From the NCBI RefSeq assembly GCF_002777425.1, contig NZ_MDVC01000107.1, positions 124,001-188,000 on the forward strand: a stretch of 64,000 bases of DNA, in the 5' to 3' direction. This stretch comes from Snodgrassella alvi (lineage in GTDB: Bacteria; Pseudomonadota; Gammaproteobacteria; Burkholderiales; Neisseriaceae). Both the position numbers and the translations under genes were made by a program. Of this stretch, positions 39,021 through 49,580 are shown piece by piece (position 1 is the first letter of the stretch; the number at the start of each line of letters is the position of its first letter). A model generated the notes under the pieces. That model was not told where the DNA came from. It did not search any database and was given only the letters and a program-made list of their open reading frames with translations.

Positions 39021-39041
39021 ATACCCCCGTGCAGGGGGTAT
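39021..39041. promoter_or_regulatory. Perfect GC-rich dyad upstream of dxs
   Basis: ATACCCCC and GGGGGTAT form an 8-bp perfect inverted repeat around GTGCA, in otherwise AT-rich sequence. TTGACA (39007-39012) lies 8 bp upstream and TATAAT (39049-39054) lies 7 bp downstream. The shape ATACCCC-N-GGGGTAT resembles operators of the CsoR/CstR/FrmR repressor family. No such regulator is encoded in the window. Confidence 0.5.
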
Positions 39042-39123
39042 TGTAGTATATAATTACCGTGCACTTAGTTTGGCAGGTATATATGGCCTGTTATCTTGCA
39101 TTAATAACAAGTAAAGTCTGATT

Positions 39124-41001
39124 ATGAATCCTACCTCTCTGCTTGATACCATTGATTTACCACAGGATGTGCGCCGTTTGCAAAAGAGCCAGTTACCCCA
39201 GCTGGCAAATGAGTTACGCGCTTATTTACTGGAATCAGTAAGCAAAACGGGAGGACATTTTGCCAGTAATCTGGGTGCAGTTGAGCTAACGGTCGCCTTG
39301 CACTATGTATATCAGACTCCGCAAGATCATCTGATCTGGGATGTGGGGCATCAGAGTTATCCGCACAAAATCCTGACTGGACGTAAAAGACGTATGGCTA
39401 CTATGCGGCAATATGGTGGTTTGGCCGGTTTTCCCAAGCGCAGCGAGTCGGAATACGATGTGTTTGGTGTTGGTCATTCGTCCACCTCGATTGGTGCTGC
39501 GCTGGGTATGGCGGTAGCCGATAAATTACAGCATAAAACCAACCGCAATGTTGCTATTATTGGTGACGGTGCGATGACGGCGGGGCAGGCATTTGAAGCA
39601 TTAAATAATGCCGGTGATATGGATATTGATTTACTGGTTATTCTTAATGACAATGAGATGTCCATTTCACCAAATGTTGGCGCTTTGCCCAAGTATCTGG
39701 CAAAAAATCCTTTGCATGATGTTAAGGGATTGGTGAAATCAATCAAGCATAAATCAGAAAAGGTATTAGGTTTAGTACCGGGTGCGCTGGATGTAGCGCA
39801 GCGGGTTGAAAATAAAATCAAAGGTTTGATTGAAGAGAGTACCAGTTCTGAAACGCTGTCATTATTCGATAATTTCGGTTTTACTTATTCAGGGCCGATT
39901 GATGGGCATGATGTCATTCAACTAGTAGATGTGCTTCAGGAAATGCGTAACCGTAAAGGGCCGCAATTGTTGCATATCATTACTAAAAAAGGTCATGGCT
40001 ATAAACTGGCGGAAAATGACCCAGTCAGTTTTCATGCTGTCAGTGCGTTTGATCCGCAGCAAGGCTTGCATGTGTCTCGGACGGCGACTAAACCTACGTA
40101 TACACAAATTTTCGGCCAATGGATAATAGATCAGGCAGCAGTAGATCAAAATTTGCTGGCGATTACGCCGGCCATGCGTGAGGGTAGTGGTCTGGTAGAA
40201 TTTGCCCAGCGATATCCAGAGCGTTATTTTGATGTCGGTATTGCTGAGCAGCATGCCGTGACTTTTGCTGCTGGATTGGCTTGTGAACAGATGAAACCGG
40301 TGGTAGCGATTTACTCAACTTTCCTGCAACGGGCTTATGATCAGCTGATTCACGATGTCGCATTACAGAATTTGCCGGTTTTGTTTGCAATTGATCGCGG
40401 CGGAATTGTTGGGGCAGATGGCCCAACACATGCTGGTGTTTATGATTTGAGCTATCTGCGCTGTGTGCCTAATCTGGTCATTGCAGTGCCCAGTGATGAG
40501 CGTGAATGCCGTTTATTGCTATCAAGCTGCTATCAGCTTAATCAGCCTGCGGCCGTACGTTATCCTCGTGGTACAGGTACGGGTATTGATGCAGGAGCTG
40601 ATTTGGCTACGGTAGCGATTGGCAAAGGAATACTACGCCGTCAGGGAAGTAAAATTGCTTTAATCGCATTTGGCAGTATGGTGCAACCCGCCCTTACTGT
40701 GGGTGATGCAATTGATGCAACAGTAGCAGACATGCGCTTCGTTAAACCACTGGATACGGAGCTGCTATTACAGCTGGCTGCAAAACATGATTATTTGGTT
40801 ACGCTGGAAGAAAACAGTAAGATTGGCGGTGCAGGAAGCGCTGTTCTTGAATTACTGGCCCAGCATAATCAGAACAAACCGGTATTAACGCTGGGGATAC
40901 CTGATATATTTACTGAACATGGTGATACAGCACAACTACTCAATCAAGTAGGATTAAGTGCTGACAAAATTCAGCAACAAATTCTTCAATGGGTGGCGTA
41001 G
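39124..41001 (+). CDS. dxs: 1-Deoxy-D-xylulose-5-phosphate synthase
   Basis: A 625 aa thiamine-diphosphate enzyme and first step of the MEP isoprenoid pathway. The N-terminal ThDP motif is visible as [19 protein letters not shown] followed by [14 protein letters not shown]. The central transketolase-like domain carries [12 protein letters not shown], and a C-terminal domain follows. Its upstream region contains the dyad at 39021-39041. Confidence 0.97.
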   Translation: MNPTSLLDTIDLPQDVRRLQKSQLPQLANELRAYLLESVSKTGGHFASNLGAVELTVALHYVYQTPQDHLIWDVGHQSYPHKILTGRKRRMATMRQYGGLAGFPKRSESEYDVFGVGHSSTSIGAALGMAVADKLQHKTNRNVAIIGDGAMTAGQAFEALNNAGDMDIDLLVILNDNEMSISPNVGALPKYLAKNPLHDVKGLVKSIKHKSEKVLGLVPGALDVAQRVENKIKGLIEESTSSETLSLFDNFGFTYSGPIDGHDVIQLVDVLQEMRNRKGPQLLHIITKKGHGYKLAENDPVSFHAVSAFDPQQGLHVSRTATKPTYTQIFGQWIIDQAAVDQNLLAITPAMREGSGLVEFAQRYPERYFDVGIAEQHAVTFAAGLACEQMKPVVAIYSTFLQRAYDQLIHDVALQNLPVLFAIDRGGIVGADGPTHAGVYDLSYLRCVPNLVIAVPSDERECRLLLSSCYQLNQPAAVRYPRGTGTGIDAGADLATVAIGKGILRRQGSKIALIAFGSMVQPALTVGDAIDATVADMRFVKPLDTELLLQLAAKHDYLVTLEENSKIGGAGSAVLELLAQHNQNKPVLTLGIPDIFTEHGDTAQLLNQVGLSADKIQQQILQWVA

Positions 41002-41027
41002 CATTCAGCCGAATTAATACAGGCAGC

Positions 41028-41063
41028 ATGATATCGTTTCATGTGTTGATGAAACGATATCAT
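41028..41063 (+). terminator. Terminator-like inverted repeat after dxs
   Basis: A 15-bp perfect stem (ATGATATCGTTTCAT and its complement) with a 6-nt loop, followed by TTATCCTT. It lies 26 bp past the dxs stop. Confidence 0.7.
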
Positions 41064-41507
41064 TTATCCTTAACGAAATTGCAGAGAGTGGTAAGGCTTA
41101 GATCAATTGAAGCTTACAGAATAACTGATAGGTTCTTTAGGAAGTTATTGTATTTGTTAAATTACTTGTGAATGTAGAGAACTATATAAATTTGCTAGCT
41201 TGCGCTCAATATGTTTGCTTATTATATCTTCCAATAAATTTTTGCTTATAAATCATTTATTCTAATATATTAAATCGTGTACCTACATGTAATTGGCAAA
41301 TTCCATAAGTCAAGATCACAGCTAGTTGTTAATGGTTTGCCAATTATTCAAGGTATTTATTCAGCCTTGTGGTTCTGGTCTGATACGAATTCACTATGCT
41401 CCACAATACTATCCTCATGTAGTGTAATCGCATGACTGATAGCATCCAATTTTCTGAAATTATTTATTAATTTAATCAATATTTTAGTTAAATGGTGGTA
41501 TTTGTAT

Positions 41508-41536
41508 TTGGAGGGGCTGCCTAAAAATTGTACAAT
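41508..41536 (+). promoter_or_regulatory. Promoter candidate for dusB-fis
   Basis: TTGGAG (41508-41513), a 17-bp spacer and TACAAT (41531-41536), with TG directly before the -10. Transcription would start about 38 bp upstream of dusB. Confidence 0.5.
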
Positions 41537-41580
41537 AATTCATATCCGAATATTATTTTTCCATATTTGATTTACTGATT

Positions 41581-42585
41581 ATGCAAATTGGTTGTTATCA
41601 GCTTACTGCTCCTTTTGCGCTAGCGCCAATGGCGGGCATAACTGATAAGCCATTTCGCCAGCTATGTCGTGAGTTTGGTGCAGGCTGGGCAGTGAGTGAA
41701 ATGATTACTAGTGATCCGAGTCTACAGCAAACACGCAAGACTCTACAGCGCGCTAATTATGAGGGTGAAAACGGTATCAGGGTGGTACAGATTGTCGGTA
41801 GTGACCCGCAGCAGCTGGCAGATGCGGCACGCTATAATGTAGCCCGTGGTGCAGAAGTTATTGATATCAATATGGGCTGTCCGGCAAAAAAAGTTTGTAA
41901 TGTGCTGGCAGGTAGTGCCTTATTACAAAATGAATCGCTGGTTGAGGCAATTTTGCAGGCAGTTGTGGATGCTGTTGATGTACCGGTAACTCTGAAAACT
42001 CGTCTGGGCTGGGATGATGAGCATCGCAATATTTTGACTATTGCGCATATGGCAGAACAGGCAGGAATTACTGCTCTTGCTGTACATGGCCGTACACGTA
42101 CACAAATGTATCGTGGAGAGGCCTGTTATGAGCTAATTACACAGGTACGACAGCAGGTAAACCTACCATTGTGGGTTAATGGAGATATTACCAGTCCGCA
42201 AAAAGCATTAAGGGTATGGCAGGAAACTGGTGCGGATGGTGTGATGATTGGACGCGCAGCTCAGGGGCAACCATGGCTGTTTCGCGACCTTGTCCATTAC
42301 CATAAGTATGGTTGTTTGCCACCTTCGCTGAGCATAGCAGAGCATGCACAGATTATCGTACGTCATGTAGCTGCCATGCATGATTTTTATGGCAAAATTA
42401 TGGGTGTACGTATTGCCCGTAAGCATGTTGGCTGGTATGTAACTGCATTACCGGAAGGGGAGCATTTTCGCAGACAGGTTAATACAGTAGATGATGCGCA
42501 AATGCAGTTGCAGCTGGTTAATGACTTTTTAGACAGGCAGGTAGCACAATTAGCTGCGTGGCCGTGTGCCTATAGGGAACAGTAA
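41581..42585 (+). CDS. dusB: tRNA-dihydrouridine synthase B
   Basis: A 334 aa FMN enzyme reducing U17 in tRNA. FALAPMAGITDKPFR, the active-site NMGCPAKKV cysteine, VHGRTRTQMYRGEA and GVMIGRAAQGQPWLF are signatures. The dusB-fis pair is conserved across Proteobacteria and supports the B subtype. Confidence 0.95.
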   Translation: MQIGCYQLTAPFALAPMAGITDKPFRQLCREFGAGWAVSEMITSDPSLQQTRKTLQRANYEGENGIRVVQIVGSDPQQLADAARYNVARGAEVIDINMGCPAKKVCNVLAGSALLQNESLVEAILQAVVDAVDVPVTLKTRLGWDDEHRNILTIAHMAEQAGITALAVHGRTRTQMYRGEACYELITQVRQQVNLPLWVNGDITSPQKALRVWQETGADGVMIGRAAQGQPWLFRDLVHYHKYGCLPPSLSIAEHAQIIVRHVAAMHDFYGKIMGVRIARKHVGWYVTALPEGEHFRRQVNTVDDAQMQLQLVNDFLDRQVAQLAAWPCAYREQ

Positions 42586-42617
42586 GCAGTTTGTCCTGTT
42601 ATATGAGGAAAATGTAA

Positions 42618-42863
42618 ATGAGTGAAGCGCCTAAAGTTAGTATCGCTCAATGTATAGAAGCAAATGTACGGCAATATTTTGCGGATCTGGATGGTGAAAC
42701 ACCTTGTGCAGTCTATGATATGGTGTTGCAGCAGATGGAATTACCGCTATTGCGTTGTGTAATGGAGGTTTGTGAGCATAATCAGACTCGTGCTGCGCAG
42801 ATTCTCGGGTTGAACCGCAATACACTACGTAAAAAATTAACGCAATATAATTTGCTGGATTGA
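42618..42863 (+). CDS. fis: DNA-binding protein Fis
   Basis: An 81 aa nucleoid and regulatory protein. The C-terminal helix-turn-helix [20 protein letters not shown] is clear, while the N-terminal part is shorter than in E. coli Fis (98 aa), as usual for betaproteobacteria. It is 32 bp after dusB and 32 bp before purH. Confidence 0.93.
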   Translation: MSEAPKVSIAQCIEANVRQYFADLDGETPCAVYDMVLQQMELPLLRCVMEVCEHNQTRAAQILGLNRNTLRKKLTQYNLLD

Positions 42864-42895
42864 ATCAGAAATTTTTGTATTTTAAGGGAGACGTC

Positions 42896-44470
42896 ATGGC
42901 TGTAATCAAACGGGCACTGTTAAGTGTGTCAGATAAAACCGGTGTGATTGATTTTGCACACCAGCTAACGCAACTGGGCGTCGAATTACTCTCAACAGGG
43001 GGGACAGCCAGTTTATTGGCCGACGCGGGTATTGCAGTGACTGAAGTTGCAGATTATACCGGCTTTCCAGAAATGCTAGATGGACGGGTAAAGACATTAC
43101 ATCCCAAAATTCATGGTGGTATTCTGGGGCGGCGTGATTGCCCTGAGCACAAAGCACAAATGGCAGCGCATGATATTGGCGCCATAGACCTTGTATGTGT
43201 AAATCTGTATCCGTTTGCTGCAACAGTGGCGAAACCAGGCTGTACACTGGAAGAGGCTATCGAAAATATTGATATTGGTGGCCCGACAATGGTGCGTTCA
43301 GCTGCTAAAAACTGGCAAGATGTGGCCATTGTTACAGATTGTAATGATTATGCAGCAATTATTACCGAATTGCAGCAGCAGAGCTGCCTGTCAGCGCAGA
43401 CCCGTTTCAGCCTGGCACGAAAAGCTTTTGCACACACCGCTCAATACGATGGTATGATTGCTAATTATCTGACTCGGGTTGACGATAAAAATTTGGCTGG
43501 AAAACCGGATTTACATACTTTCCCACAGCAATATAATCAAAGCTGGCTAAAAGTACAGGATTTACGTTATGGCGAAAATCCGCATCAGCAGGCTGCTTTT
43601 TATCGTGATTCGCAGCCGGCTGCTGGTAGTTTGGCCAATTATCTGCAATTACAGGGAAAAGAGCTGTCATATAACAATATTGCTGACGCCGATGCCGCAT
43701 GGGAAGCAGTTAAATCTTTTATCCAGCCTGCCTGTGTTATCGTTAAACATGCTAATCCATGTGGAGTTGCAGTGGCTGCCGATACCTTAACTGCATACCG
43801 ACTGGCCTTTGCCACAGATACAACCAGTGCTTTTGGCGGCATCATTGCCTTTAACCGCGAAGTAGATGCAGCAACAGTAGAAGCCGTTACTGGCCAGTTT
43901 CTTGAAGTATTAATGGCTCCCGGATTCACTGCCAAAGCAAAAGCCATCATAGCTGCTAAAAAGAATGTGCGTGTACTGGAAATTCCCTTATCTGCCGGAG
44001 CAAATCAGTTTGAACTAAAACGTGTTGGCGGCGGTTTGCTGGTACAGACCCCAGACAATCATCAAATAGAAGCGAATCAATTACAGGTTATAACAACGCG
44101 TACACCCACTGAACAGGAAATACAGGATTTACTATTCGTATGGAAAGTAGCCAAATACGTGAAATCCAATGCAATTGTGTTTGGTAAGGGTGGGCAAACC
44201 TACGGTATAGGTGCCGGACAAATGAGTCGGGTAGATTCAACGCGCATTGCGGCGCGTAAAGCACAGGATGCAGGCTTTGAACTTGCTGGTGCCTGCGCTG
44301 CTTCAGATGCATTTTTCCCGTTTAGAGATGGGGTGGATGTGATTGCTGAGCAAGGTATTAAGGCCATTATCCAGCCTGGTGGTTCAGTACGGGATGAAGA
44401 AGTAATTGCTGCTGCTAATGAACATGGTATTGCCATGGTAGTAACCGGAGTACGTCACTTCCGCCATTAA
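42896..44470 (+). CDS. purH: Bifunctional AICAR formyltransferase/IMP cyclohydrolase
   Basis: A 524 aa enzyme of the last two steps of IMP synthesis. The N-terminal cyclohydrolase (MGS-like) domain carries [15 protein letters not shown] and [13 protein letters not shown]; the C-terminal transformylase carries [12 protein letters not shown] and the late [12 protein letters not shown]. The start is ATG 42896, with AAGGGAG upstream; a frame from 42860 adds 12 non-homologous residues. Confidence 0.97.
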   Translation: MAVIKRALLSVSDKTGVIDFAHQLTQLGVELLSTGGTASLLADAGIAVTEVADYTGFPEMLDGRVKTLHPKIHGGILGRRDCPEHKAQMAAHDIGAIDLVCVNLYPFAATVAKPGCTLEEAIENIDIGGPTMVRSAAKNWQDVAIVTDCNDYAAIITELQQQSCLSAQTRFSLARKAFAHTAQYDGMIANYLTRVDDKNLAGKPDLHTFPQQYNQSWLKVQDLRYGENPHQQAAFYRDSQPAAGSLANYLQLQGKELSYNNIADADAAWEAVKSFIQPACVIVKHANPCGVAVAADTLTAYRLAFATDTTSAFGGIIAFNREVDAATVEAVTGQFLEVLMAPGFTAKAKAIIAAKKNVRVLEIPLSAGANQFELKRVGGGLLVQTPDNHQIEANQLQVITTRTPTEQEIQDLLFVWKVAKYVKSNAIVFGKGGQTYGIGAGQMSRVDSTRIAARKAQDAGFELAGACAASDAFFPFRDGVDVIAEQGIKAIIQPGGSVRDEEVIAAANEHGIAMVVTGVRHFRH

Positions 44471-44554
44471 TATCAGGCTATTATCTTGCAGAAATAATGC
44501 AATTTCAGCTTAATCATTAGCAGATAACAGCATTACTGTTTAATCAACTTGCCT

Positions 44555-45361
44555 ATGGAACTGCTTACTTATTTATTAATAGGTGCTGTAGCAGGCTTTG
44601 CCGCCGGCCTGTTTGGGGTTGGCGGTGGATTGATTGTCGTACCTATTTTGTATATCGTTTTTATGCATGCTGGCTATGGCGAGGCTGTAAGCATGCATCT
44701 GGCTCTAGGAACATCATTGGCTACCATCATGGTTACTTCTATCAGTTCCATGCTGGCCCACAATAAAAACCATGCAGTACTGTGGCTGGTAGTAGGGCGG
44801 TTAACTCCCGGGCTCATACTGGGTTCATTCGGAGGTGCAGCCATTGCTGATGCTTTATCTGGTCAGAAGCTACAACTGGTTATTGGTATTTTTACCCTGT
44901 TTGTTGGTATCAACATGTTTCGCAGTGCTCAGATAAAAATCAGTGTGCAGCATAGACAATCAATTAATCCAAACTGGCATTGGTTTGCTGGCGCTGTTAT
45001 CGGCATAGCCTCCGCCTTATTTGGCATTGGTGGCGGCAGCTTAACCGTGCCCTATCTGAATCGCAGCGGGCTGGCCATGCAACAGGCTGTCGGTACCTCT
45101 GCTGCCTGTGGCTTGCCAATTGCAGTTGCAGGTGCTTTAGGCTTTATGTTTTTTGGTGTGCATGAGCAAATTCATATAGCCCATACCATTGGCTATGTCC
45201 ATATTTATGCTTTTATTGGCATCAGTATAATGAGCTTTATCACGGCCAGACAGGGAGCAAAAGTAGCACATCGGCTTTCACCAGCTATATTGAAAAAATG
45301 TTTTGCCTGTTTATTATTGTTTATGAGCATGTATTTTTTAAGCAAGGCTCTGTTATTATAG
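44555..45361 (+). CDS. TSUP (TauE/SafE) family membrane transporter
   Basis: A 268 aa inner-membrane protein with about eight helices in two repeated halves, each opening with the family motif: GLFGVGGGLIVVP and ALFGIGGGSLTVP. Members export or import sulfur-containing or organic anions such as sulfite or sulfoacetate; the substrate here is unknown. The start is ATG 44555 rather than the TTG two codons before. It precedes a metallo-hydrolase gene by 24 bp, probably in one transcript. Confidence 0.87.
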   Translation: MELLTYLLIGAVAGFAAGLFGVGGGLIVVPILYIVFMHAGYGEAVSMHLALGTSLATIMVTSISSMLAHNKNHAVLWLVVGRLTPGLILGSFGGAAIADALSGQKLQLVIGIFTLFVGINMFRSAQIKISVQHRQSINPNWHWFAGAVIGIASALFGIGGGSLTVPYLNRSGLAMQQAVGTSAACGLPIAVAGALGFMFFGVHEQIHIAHTIGYVHIYAFIGISIMSFITARQGAKVAHRLSPAILKKCFACLLLFMSMYFLSKALLL

Positions 45362-45385
45362 ATAGGTAGCGAGGTAAAGGAAAAA

Positions 45386-46021
45386 ATGGCTTTACAAATG
45401 CAGGTTATACCCGTGACACCGTTTCAACAGAATGCGGCGTTACTATGGGATGATGTTAGCCGCGACGCAGTATTAACAGATGTTGGTGGCGAGGCTGAAC
45501 GTTTACTAAGCGCAGTAGACAAGCATCAGCTTAAACTACAGGCAATCTGGTTAACACATGGCCATCTTGACCATGCTAGTGGCGTAGCAGATCTAATTGC
45601 CCAGCACACTGTTCCAGTATTGGGGCCACATCAGGCAGACGATTACTGGTTGCAGGCATTGCCAGAAGTTACTGCTAATTATGGCTTTCCTGTTAGTCAG
45701 CCACTAACGCCTACCCGTTGGTTACAGGATGGTGATAAATTAACTGTTGGCGAACATACATTCGTTGTCTATCACATACCTGGGCATACACCCGGCCATG
45801 TCGTATTTTACAGCCAGGCCAATAGCCTGCTAATTGCTGGTGATGTTTTATTTCGGGAATCTATTGGCCGTACTGACTTCCCGGGTGGGAATCATACTGA
45901 TTTAATCCGTGGGATTCAGAGTAAATTGTTTACTTTGCCCGATGATACTCGGGTTTTGCCGGGGCATGGATTTATGACTACTATTGGTCATGAAAAAGAA
46001 CACAATCCATTTTTGCGGTAA
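45386..46021 (+). CDS. Metallo-beta-lactamase-fold hydrolase (glyoxalase II-like)
   Basis: A 211 aa single-domain hydrolase. The binuclear metal motif is HGHLDHASG, with further ligands in HIPGHTPGHV, IAGDVLF and VLPGHG. It lacks the C-terminal domain of true glyoxalase II and resembles the YcbL group. Adjacent TSUP transporters and MBL enzymes sometimes act together in sulfur metabolism, but no rhodanese domain is present, so a link is only possible. Confidence 0.85.
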   Translation: MALQMQVIPVTPFQQNAALLWDDVSRDAVLTDVGGEAERLLSAVDKHQLKLQAIWLTHGHLDHASGVADLIAQHTVPVLGPHQADDYWLQALPEVTANYGFPVSQPLTPTRWLQDGDKLTVGEHTFVVYHIPGHTPGHVVFYSQANSLLIAGDVLFRESIGRTDFPGGNHTDLIRGIQSKLFTLPDDTRVLPGHGFMTTIGHEKEHNPFLR

Positions 46022-46222
46022 TCAGGCCACTACTTATTTTTATCATACTCAAATTTAAATATCGGAAAATAACCAGAAGTATAGAGAATGTCTATAATAG
46101 TGTCTTGATAAACGTAATTTATATATAAATCAAAAATTTAGCTAATGCGTATCAATTGCAGACAAATGTCTGGTAATGCTTCTTGTGCATTAAATCACGG
46201 GTAATAAATATTCAAACATTGG

Positions 46223-47497
46223 TTATTCTTTATCCCATGGCGCAACTTTCACTAATAACAGCATACCCGGTAAGGCCAGAAAAAAACATAACCAGAAAAA
46301 GCTCACATAGCCCATCCAGTTAATCAAATAGCCTGTGGTCGCATTAATCAGAGTTCTTGGTATCGCAGCCAAACTGGTAAATAATGCCAGTTGTGTTGCC
46401 GTAAAGGCAGGGTTGGTTTCACGCGCCATATAAGCCACAAAAGCAGCCGTACCCAAACCTACACCAATAGCTTCAAAACCAATAACAGTAGCCAGTATCA
46501 ACAGTTGTTTTGCGCCGATAACAGCAAAAGGCCCCTGACTAGCCAGCCAGGCAAAACCCAGAATAGAAAAAACCTGTACCAGCCCGAATATCCAAAGAGC
46601 ACGATTAATGCCCAGTTTAATCATCCAGATACCGCCCAGAATACCAGCAATAATCGTTGGCCATAAACCAGCATTTTTAGCAATCAGACCAATATTTTCG
46701 TTACTAAAGCCCATATCCAGATAAAAAGGCGTAGCCAGTGCAGTAGCCATACTGTCACCAAGTTTATACAGGAAAATAAAAAACAGTACCAGCAAGGCAT
46801 TTTTAACTCCCTTGCGTAGAAAAAATTCTTTAAAAGGCTCAATAACTGTCTCTTCAAGAGACTTGGGTGTCGTTGCTGGCAACTTTGGCTCGTTTGCCAG
46901 CAAGAGCGTCATCAACATACCCGGCAGCATAAATAATGCTGTAATAGCAAATACCGTTGACCATGGATATATATCAGCCAGAATGAGCGCCAAAGAGCCG
47001 GGTACCAGTACAGCAATACGATAGGCATTAACATGAATCGCATTACCCAATCCAAGCTCATTGTCCTGTAATATTTCACGCCGGAAAGCATCCAATACAA
47101 TATCCTGACTGGCAGCAAAAAAAGCCACAAGCAGAGACAGAATTATAATTGCAGTTTTGTTCTGCTGCGGATTAAGCTCCGTATAGCCTAGTAATGTCAG
47201 CAATAGGGCAACCTGTGTGACAAACATCCAGCCACGTCGTCTTCCCAACCATGGAAAATGAACTACATCCATCAGTGGCGACCATAAGAATTTCCAGGTA
47301 AAAGGTAAACCAACAATTGAAAACAGGCCAATAGTAGCTAAATCTACACCTTCATTACGTAGCCATGCCGGAATCAGATTAATCAGAAAATATAACGGTA
47401 AACCAGAACTAAAACCGGTAAACACACAAATCAGCATATGACGGCTGAAAATTTTATGCCATAAAGATTCAGTTAATTGAGTATTGTTCTGATTCAT
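46223..47497 (-). CDS. ampG: AmpG-type muropeptide permease
   Basis: A 424 aa major-facilitator protein with about 12 helices. GFSSGLPLYFLINLIPAWLR near the N-terminus, the loop GRRRGWM, and FAASQDIVLDAFRREIL are typical of AmpG, which imports GlcNAc-anhydroMurNAc peptides for cell-wall recycling. The start is taken at MNQNNTQ; an ATG ten codons upstream (47527) is possible. MltA at the window start generates its substrate. Confidence 0.88.
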   Translation of the reverse strand: MNQNNTQLTESLWHKIFSRHMLICVFTGFSSGLPLYFLINLIPAWLRNEGVDLATIGLFSIVGLPFTWKFLWSPLMDVVHFPWLGRRRGWMFVTQVALLLTLLGYTELNPQQNKTAIIILSLLVAFFAASQDIVLDAFRREILQDNELGLGNAIHVNAYRIAVLVPGSLALILADIYPWSTVFAITALFMLPGMLMTLLLANEPKLPATTPKSLEETVIEPFKEFFLRKGVKNALLVLFFIFLYKLGDSMATALATPFYLDMGFSNENIGLIAKNAGLWPTIIAGILGGIWMIKLGINRALWIFGLVQVFSILGFAWLASQGPFAVIGAKQLLILATVIGFEAIGVGLGTAAFVAYMARETNPAFTATQLALFTSLAAIPRTLINATTGYLINWMGYVSFFWLCFFLALPGMLLLVKVAPWDKE

Positions 47498-47724
47498 ACA
47501 GATATAATCCAACAGCAAATCACACATGCCCGAAAAATCTGCATAAATCTCAATTTTTTATGCAATTGGCACAAATTGTTAAAAAAGAAAACAGAATAGT
47601 TATAAATAACTATTGTACGCCAGTTTGAAATAGCATAAAGCTCTGTGTACCCTGGCTTATAGCAGGTACTATTTAAATCATTAATATAAAACAGATAATT
47701 AAATCATAAATCCATAGAGCTTTT

Positions 47725-49344
47725 TCAGAGAGAATCTGTAGTGGCCACAGGCAATTCTTCTTCGTCTTCTTCCAGACATTGATAGTTTTCAGGCAAATTT
47801 TTACTGCTTTGCACACCCAATTGACGCAATTTATTGGCCTTGCTCACCAGATTCCCGCGGCCACTTACCAATTGTCCCATGGCCTTCTGAAATTGTCCCT
47901 GTGCCTGATCCAGATTTTTACCCACACCTTCCAGAGTATTCACAAATCCAACAAATTTGTCATACAACTTGCCACCTTCTTTGGCAATAATCAAAGCATT
48001 CTGATTTTGTTGTTCACTACGCCAGATATGAGCAATCGTACGAAGCGTAGCCAGCAAAGTACTAGGGCCAACCAGCATAATCCGCTTTTGAAAGCAGTCA
48101 TCAAATAGCTGATTATCCTGTTGCAGGGCAAGTAAATAGGCAGGTTCAACCGGAATAAACATAAACACAAAATCCAGCGTGTTTAGTCCATCTATTTCAT
48201 CATAGCATTTGGCCGAAAGCTCTTTAATGTGCTGGCGTACCGACTGAATATGCGCGGCCAGTGCCTTATCAGCACTACTGGCATCAGTGGCCTGAGTATA
48301 GCGAACATAAGCTGTAAGCGAGGTTTTAGCATCAATAACTATCTGTTTATTTTCTGGTAAATTTACCAGTACATCCGGTTGCAAGCGGCGCTGGCGGCCA
48401 AACTCATCAATAACAGTGGAAGACGCCTGTAAAACATATTCACGCCCCTTATGCAAACCAGAATTTTCCAATACCTTTTCCAGAATCATTTCACCCCAGT
48501 TACCCTGATTCTTATTCTGGGTACCAGACAGAGCATCAGTAAGCGCTTTGGCATCACTATGTAATTGTGCATTCAGTTGCTGCAAGTGTTTCAGCTCAGT
48601 TTCCAGAGTAGTCCGCTCTTTAGCTTCTTTTTCATAGGTATTTTGCACCAGTTGACTAAACCCTTGCATGCGTTCGTGCAAAGGATTCAGCAGTTGACTA
48701 AGACTAGCCTGATTCTGCTCACTAAAGCGTTTACTTTTCTCTTCCAGAATATCATTAGCCAGCGACTTAAACTGATCACTGAGACTAGCACGAGCCTCAT
48801 TTAACAGTGTCAGTTTTTCTTCATATGCTTCACGTTCATGCTGGAGCTGCGTCGCCAGACGGCTATTTTCCACACGGGCATGATTTAATTCTGCCTGAAC
48901 TTGCGTATACTCTTCTTCACGCAAGCGCCATTCCTCACTTCGCAATAGCCAGTCCTGTAACTGTTGTTCTGCTGCAGCCAGTTTAGTAGAAATAGCTTGA
49001 TATTGTTCCGAGGCTAAACGATATTGCTGCCGCTCATGTTGTAATGTTTCTTGAACATTGATTAATTGGGTATTAACAGCCTCAGCAGCACTCAAACGCT
49101 TGTGAACAAGCTGTAATTCCTGACGGCAGTGGCTCAGTTCAGTTTCATTATTCTGATTAATTTGTTGTAAATTATTTGCTTCTGTTTGAATACGAACCAG
49201 TTCATTTGTTGCTTCCGATAGACGCACGTGCCCAGCCTGACGTTCCTGCAATAATTTTTGGCGTGAAATTAAATGGACAACAGCAGAAACCAGTATAAGT
49301 GCAATAATCCAAATCAGCCAGATGCCTAAAGTAACAGCTGTCAT
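47725..49344 (-). CDS. rmuC: DNA recombination protein RmuC
   Basis: A 539 aa protein with one N-terminal membrane helix (about residues 7-25), a long coiled coil (about 30-215) and the RmuC domain (about 250-460). The domain shows NWGEMILEKVLENSGLHKG and the nuclease-like PENKQIVIDAKTSLTAYVRY. RmuC limits inversions at short inverted repeats. It is upstream of ampG on the same strand, separated by about 200 bp. Confidence 0.93.
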   Translation of the reverse strand: MTAVTLGIWLIWIIALILVSAVVHLISRQKLLQERQAGHVRLSEATNELVRIQTEANNLQQINQNNETELSHCRQELQLVHKRLSAAEAVNTQLINVQETLQHERQQYRLASEQYQAISTKLAAAEQQLQDWLLRSEEWRLREEEYTQVQAELNHARVENSRLATQLQHEREAYEEKLTLLNEARASLSDQFKSLANDILEEKSKRFSEQNQASLSQLLNPLHERMQGFSQLVQNTYEKEAKERTTLETELKHLQQLNAQLHSDAKALTDALSGTQNKNQGNWGEMILEKVLENSGLHKGREYVLQASSTVIDEFGRQRRLQPDVLVNLPENKQIVIDAKTSLTAYVRYTQATDASSADKALAAHIQSVRQHIKELSAKCYDEIDGLNTLDFVFMFIPVEPAYLLALQQDNQLFDDCFQKRIMLVGPSTLLATLRTIAHIWRSEQQNQNALIIAKEGGKLYDKFVGFVNTLEGVGKNLDQAQGQFQKAMGQLVSGRGNLVSKANKLRQLGVQSSKNLPENYQCLEEDEEELPVATTDSL

Positions 49345-49580
49345 AATAAAATAATACCAAAAACTAATGCAAAGAGAGCAACAATAATATCATGGCCGTA
49401 TTTTTACAGGAACTTATTTAAAAATAGGGATTCAACAATCTGAATAAATCAGCTTTCTCAGCAAATTTGTCTTTAGACTTTAATTTGAATATTTATAAAA
49501 AATAAATAGTTAACTGATATTATGATTAATACTAAAAGAGTGCAAGCAATAACACTTTTAATGTGGTTCCAAGAAACTAA

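Larger units (their letters stand above)
41002..41580. other. Intergenic region between dxs and dusB
   Basis: About 580 bp with the dxs terminator near its start and a dusB promoter candidate near its end. The middle is AT-rich and I see no gene; a 60-codon frame overlapping the dxs end has no ribosome site and no domain. Confidence 0.5.

Noticed and set aside
39007-39054. Consensus TTGACA and TATAAT upstream of dxs as one sigma70 promoter
   Set aside because: The spacer is 36 bp, about twice the functional length. The two hexamers cannot form a single promoter; only the dyad between them is reported.
40989-41171. 60-codon frame overlapping the end of dxs
   Set aside because: It runs through the dxs terminator hairpin and has no ribosome site or domain.
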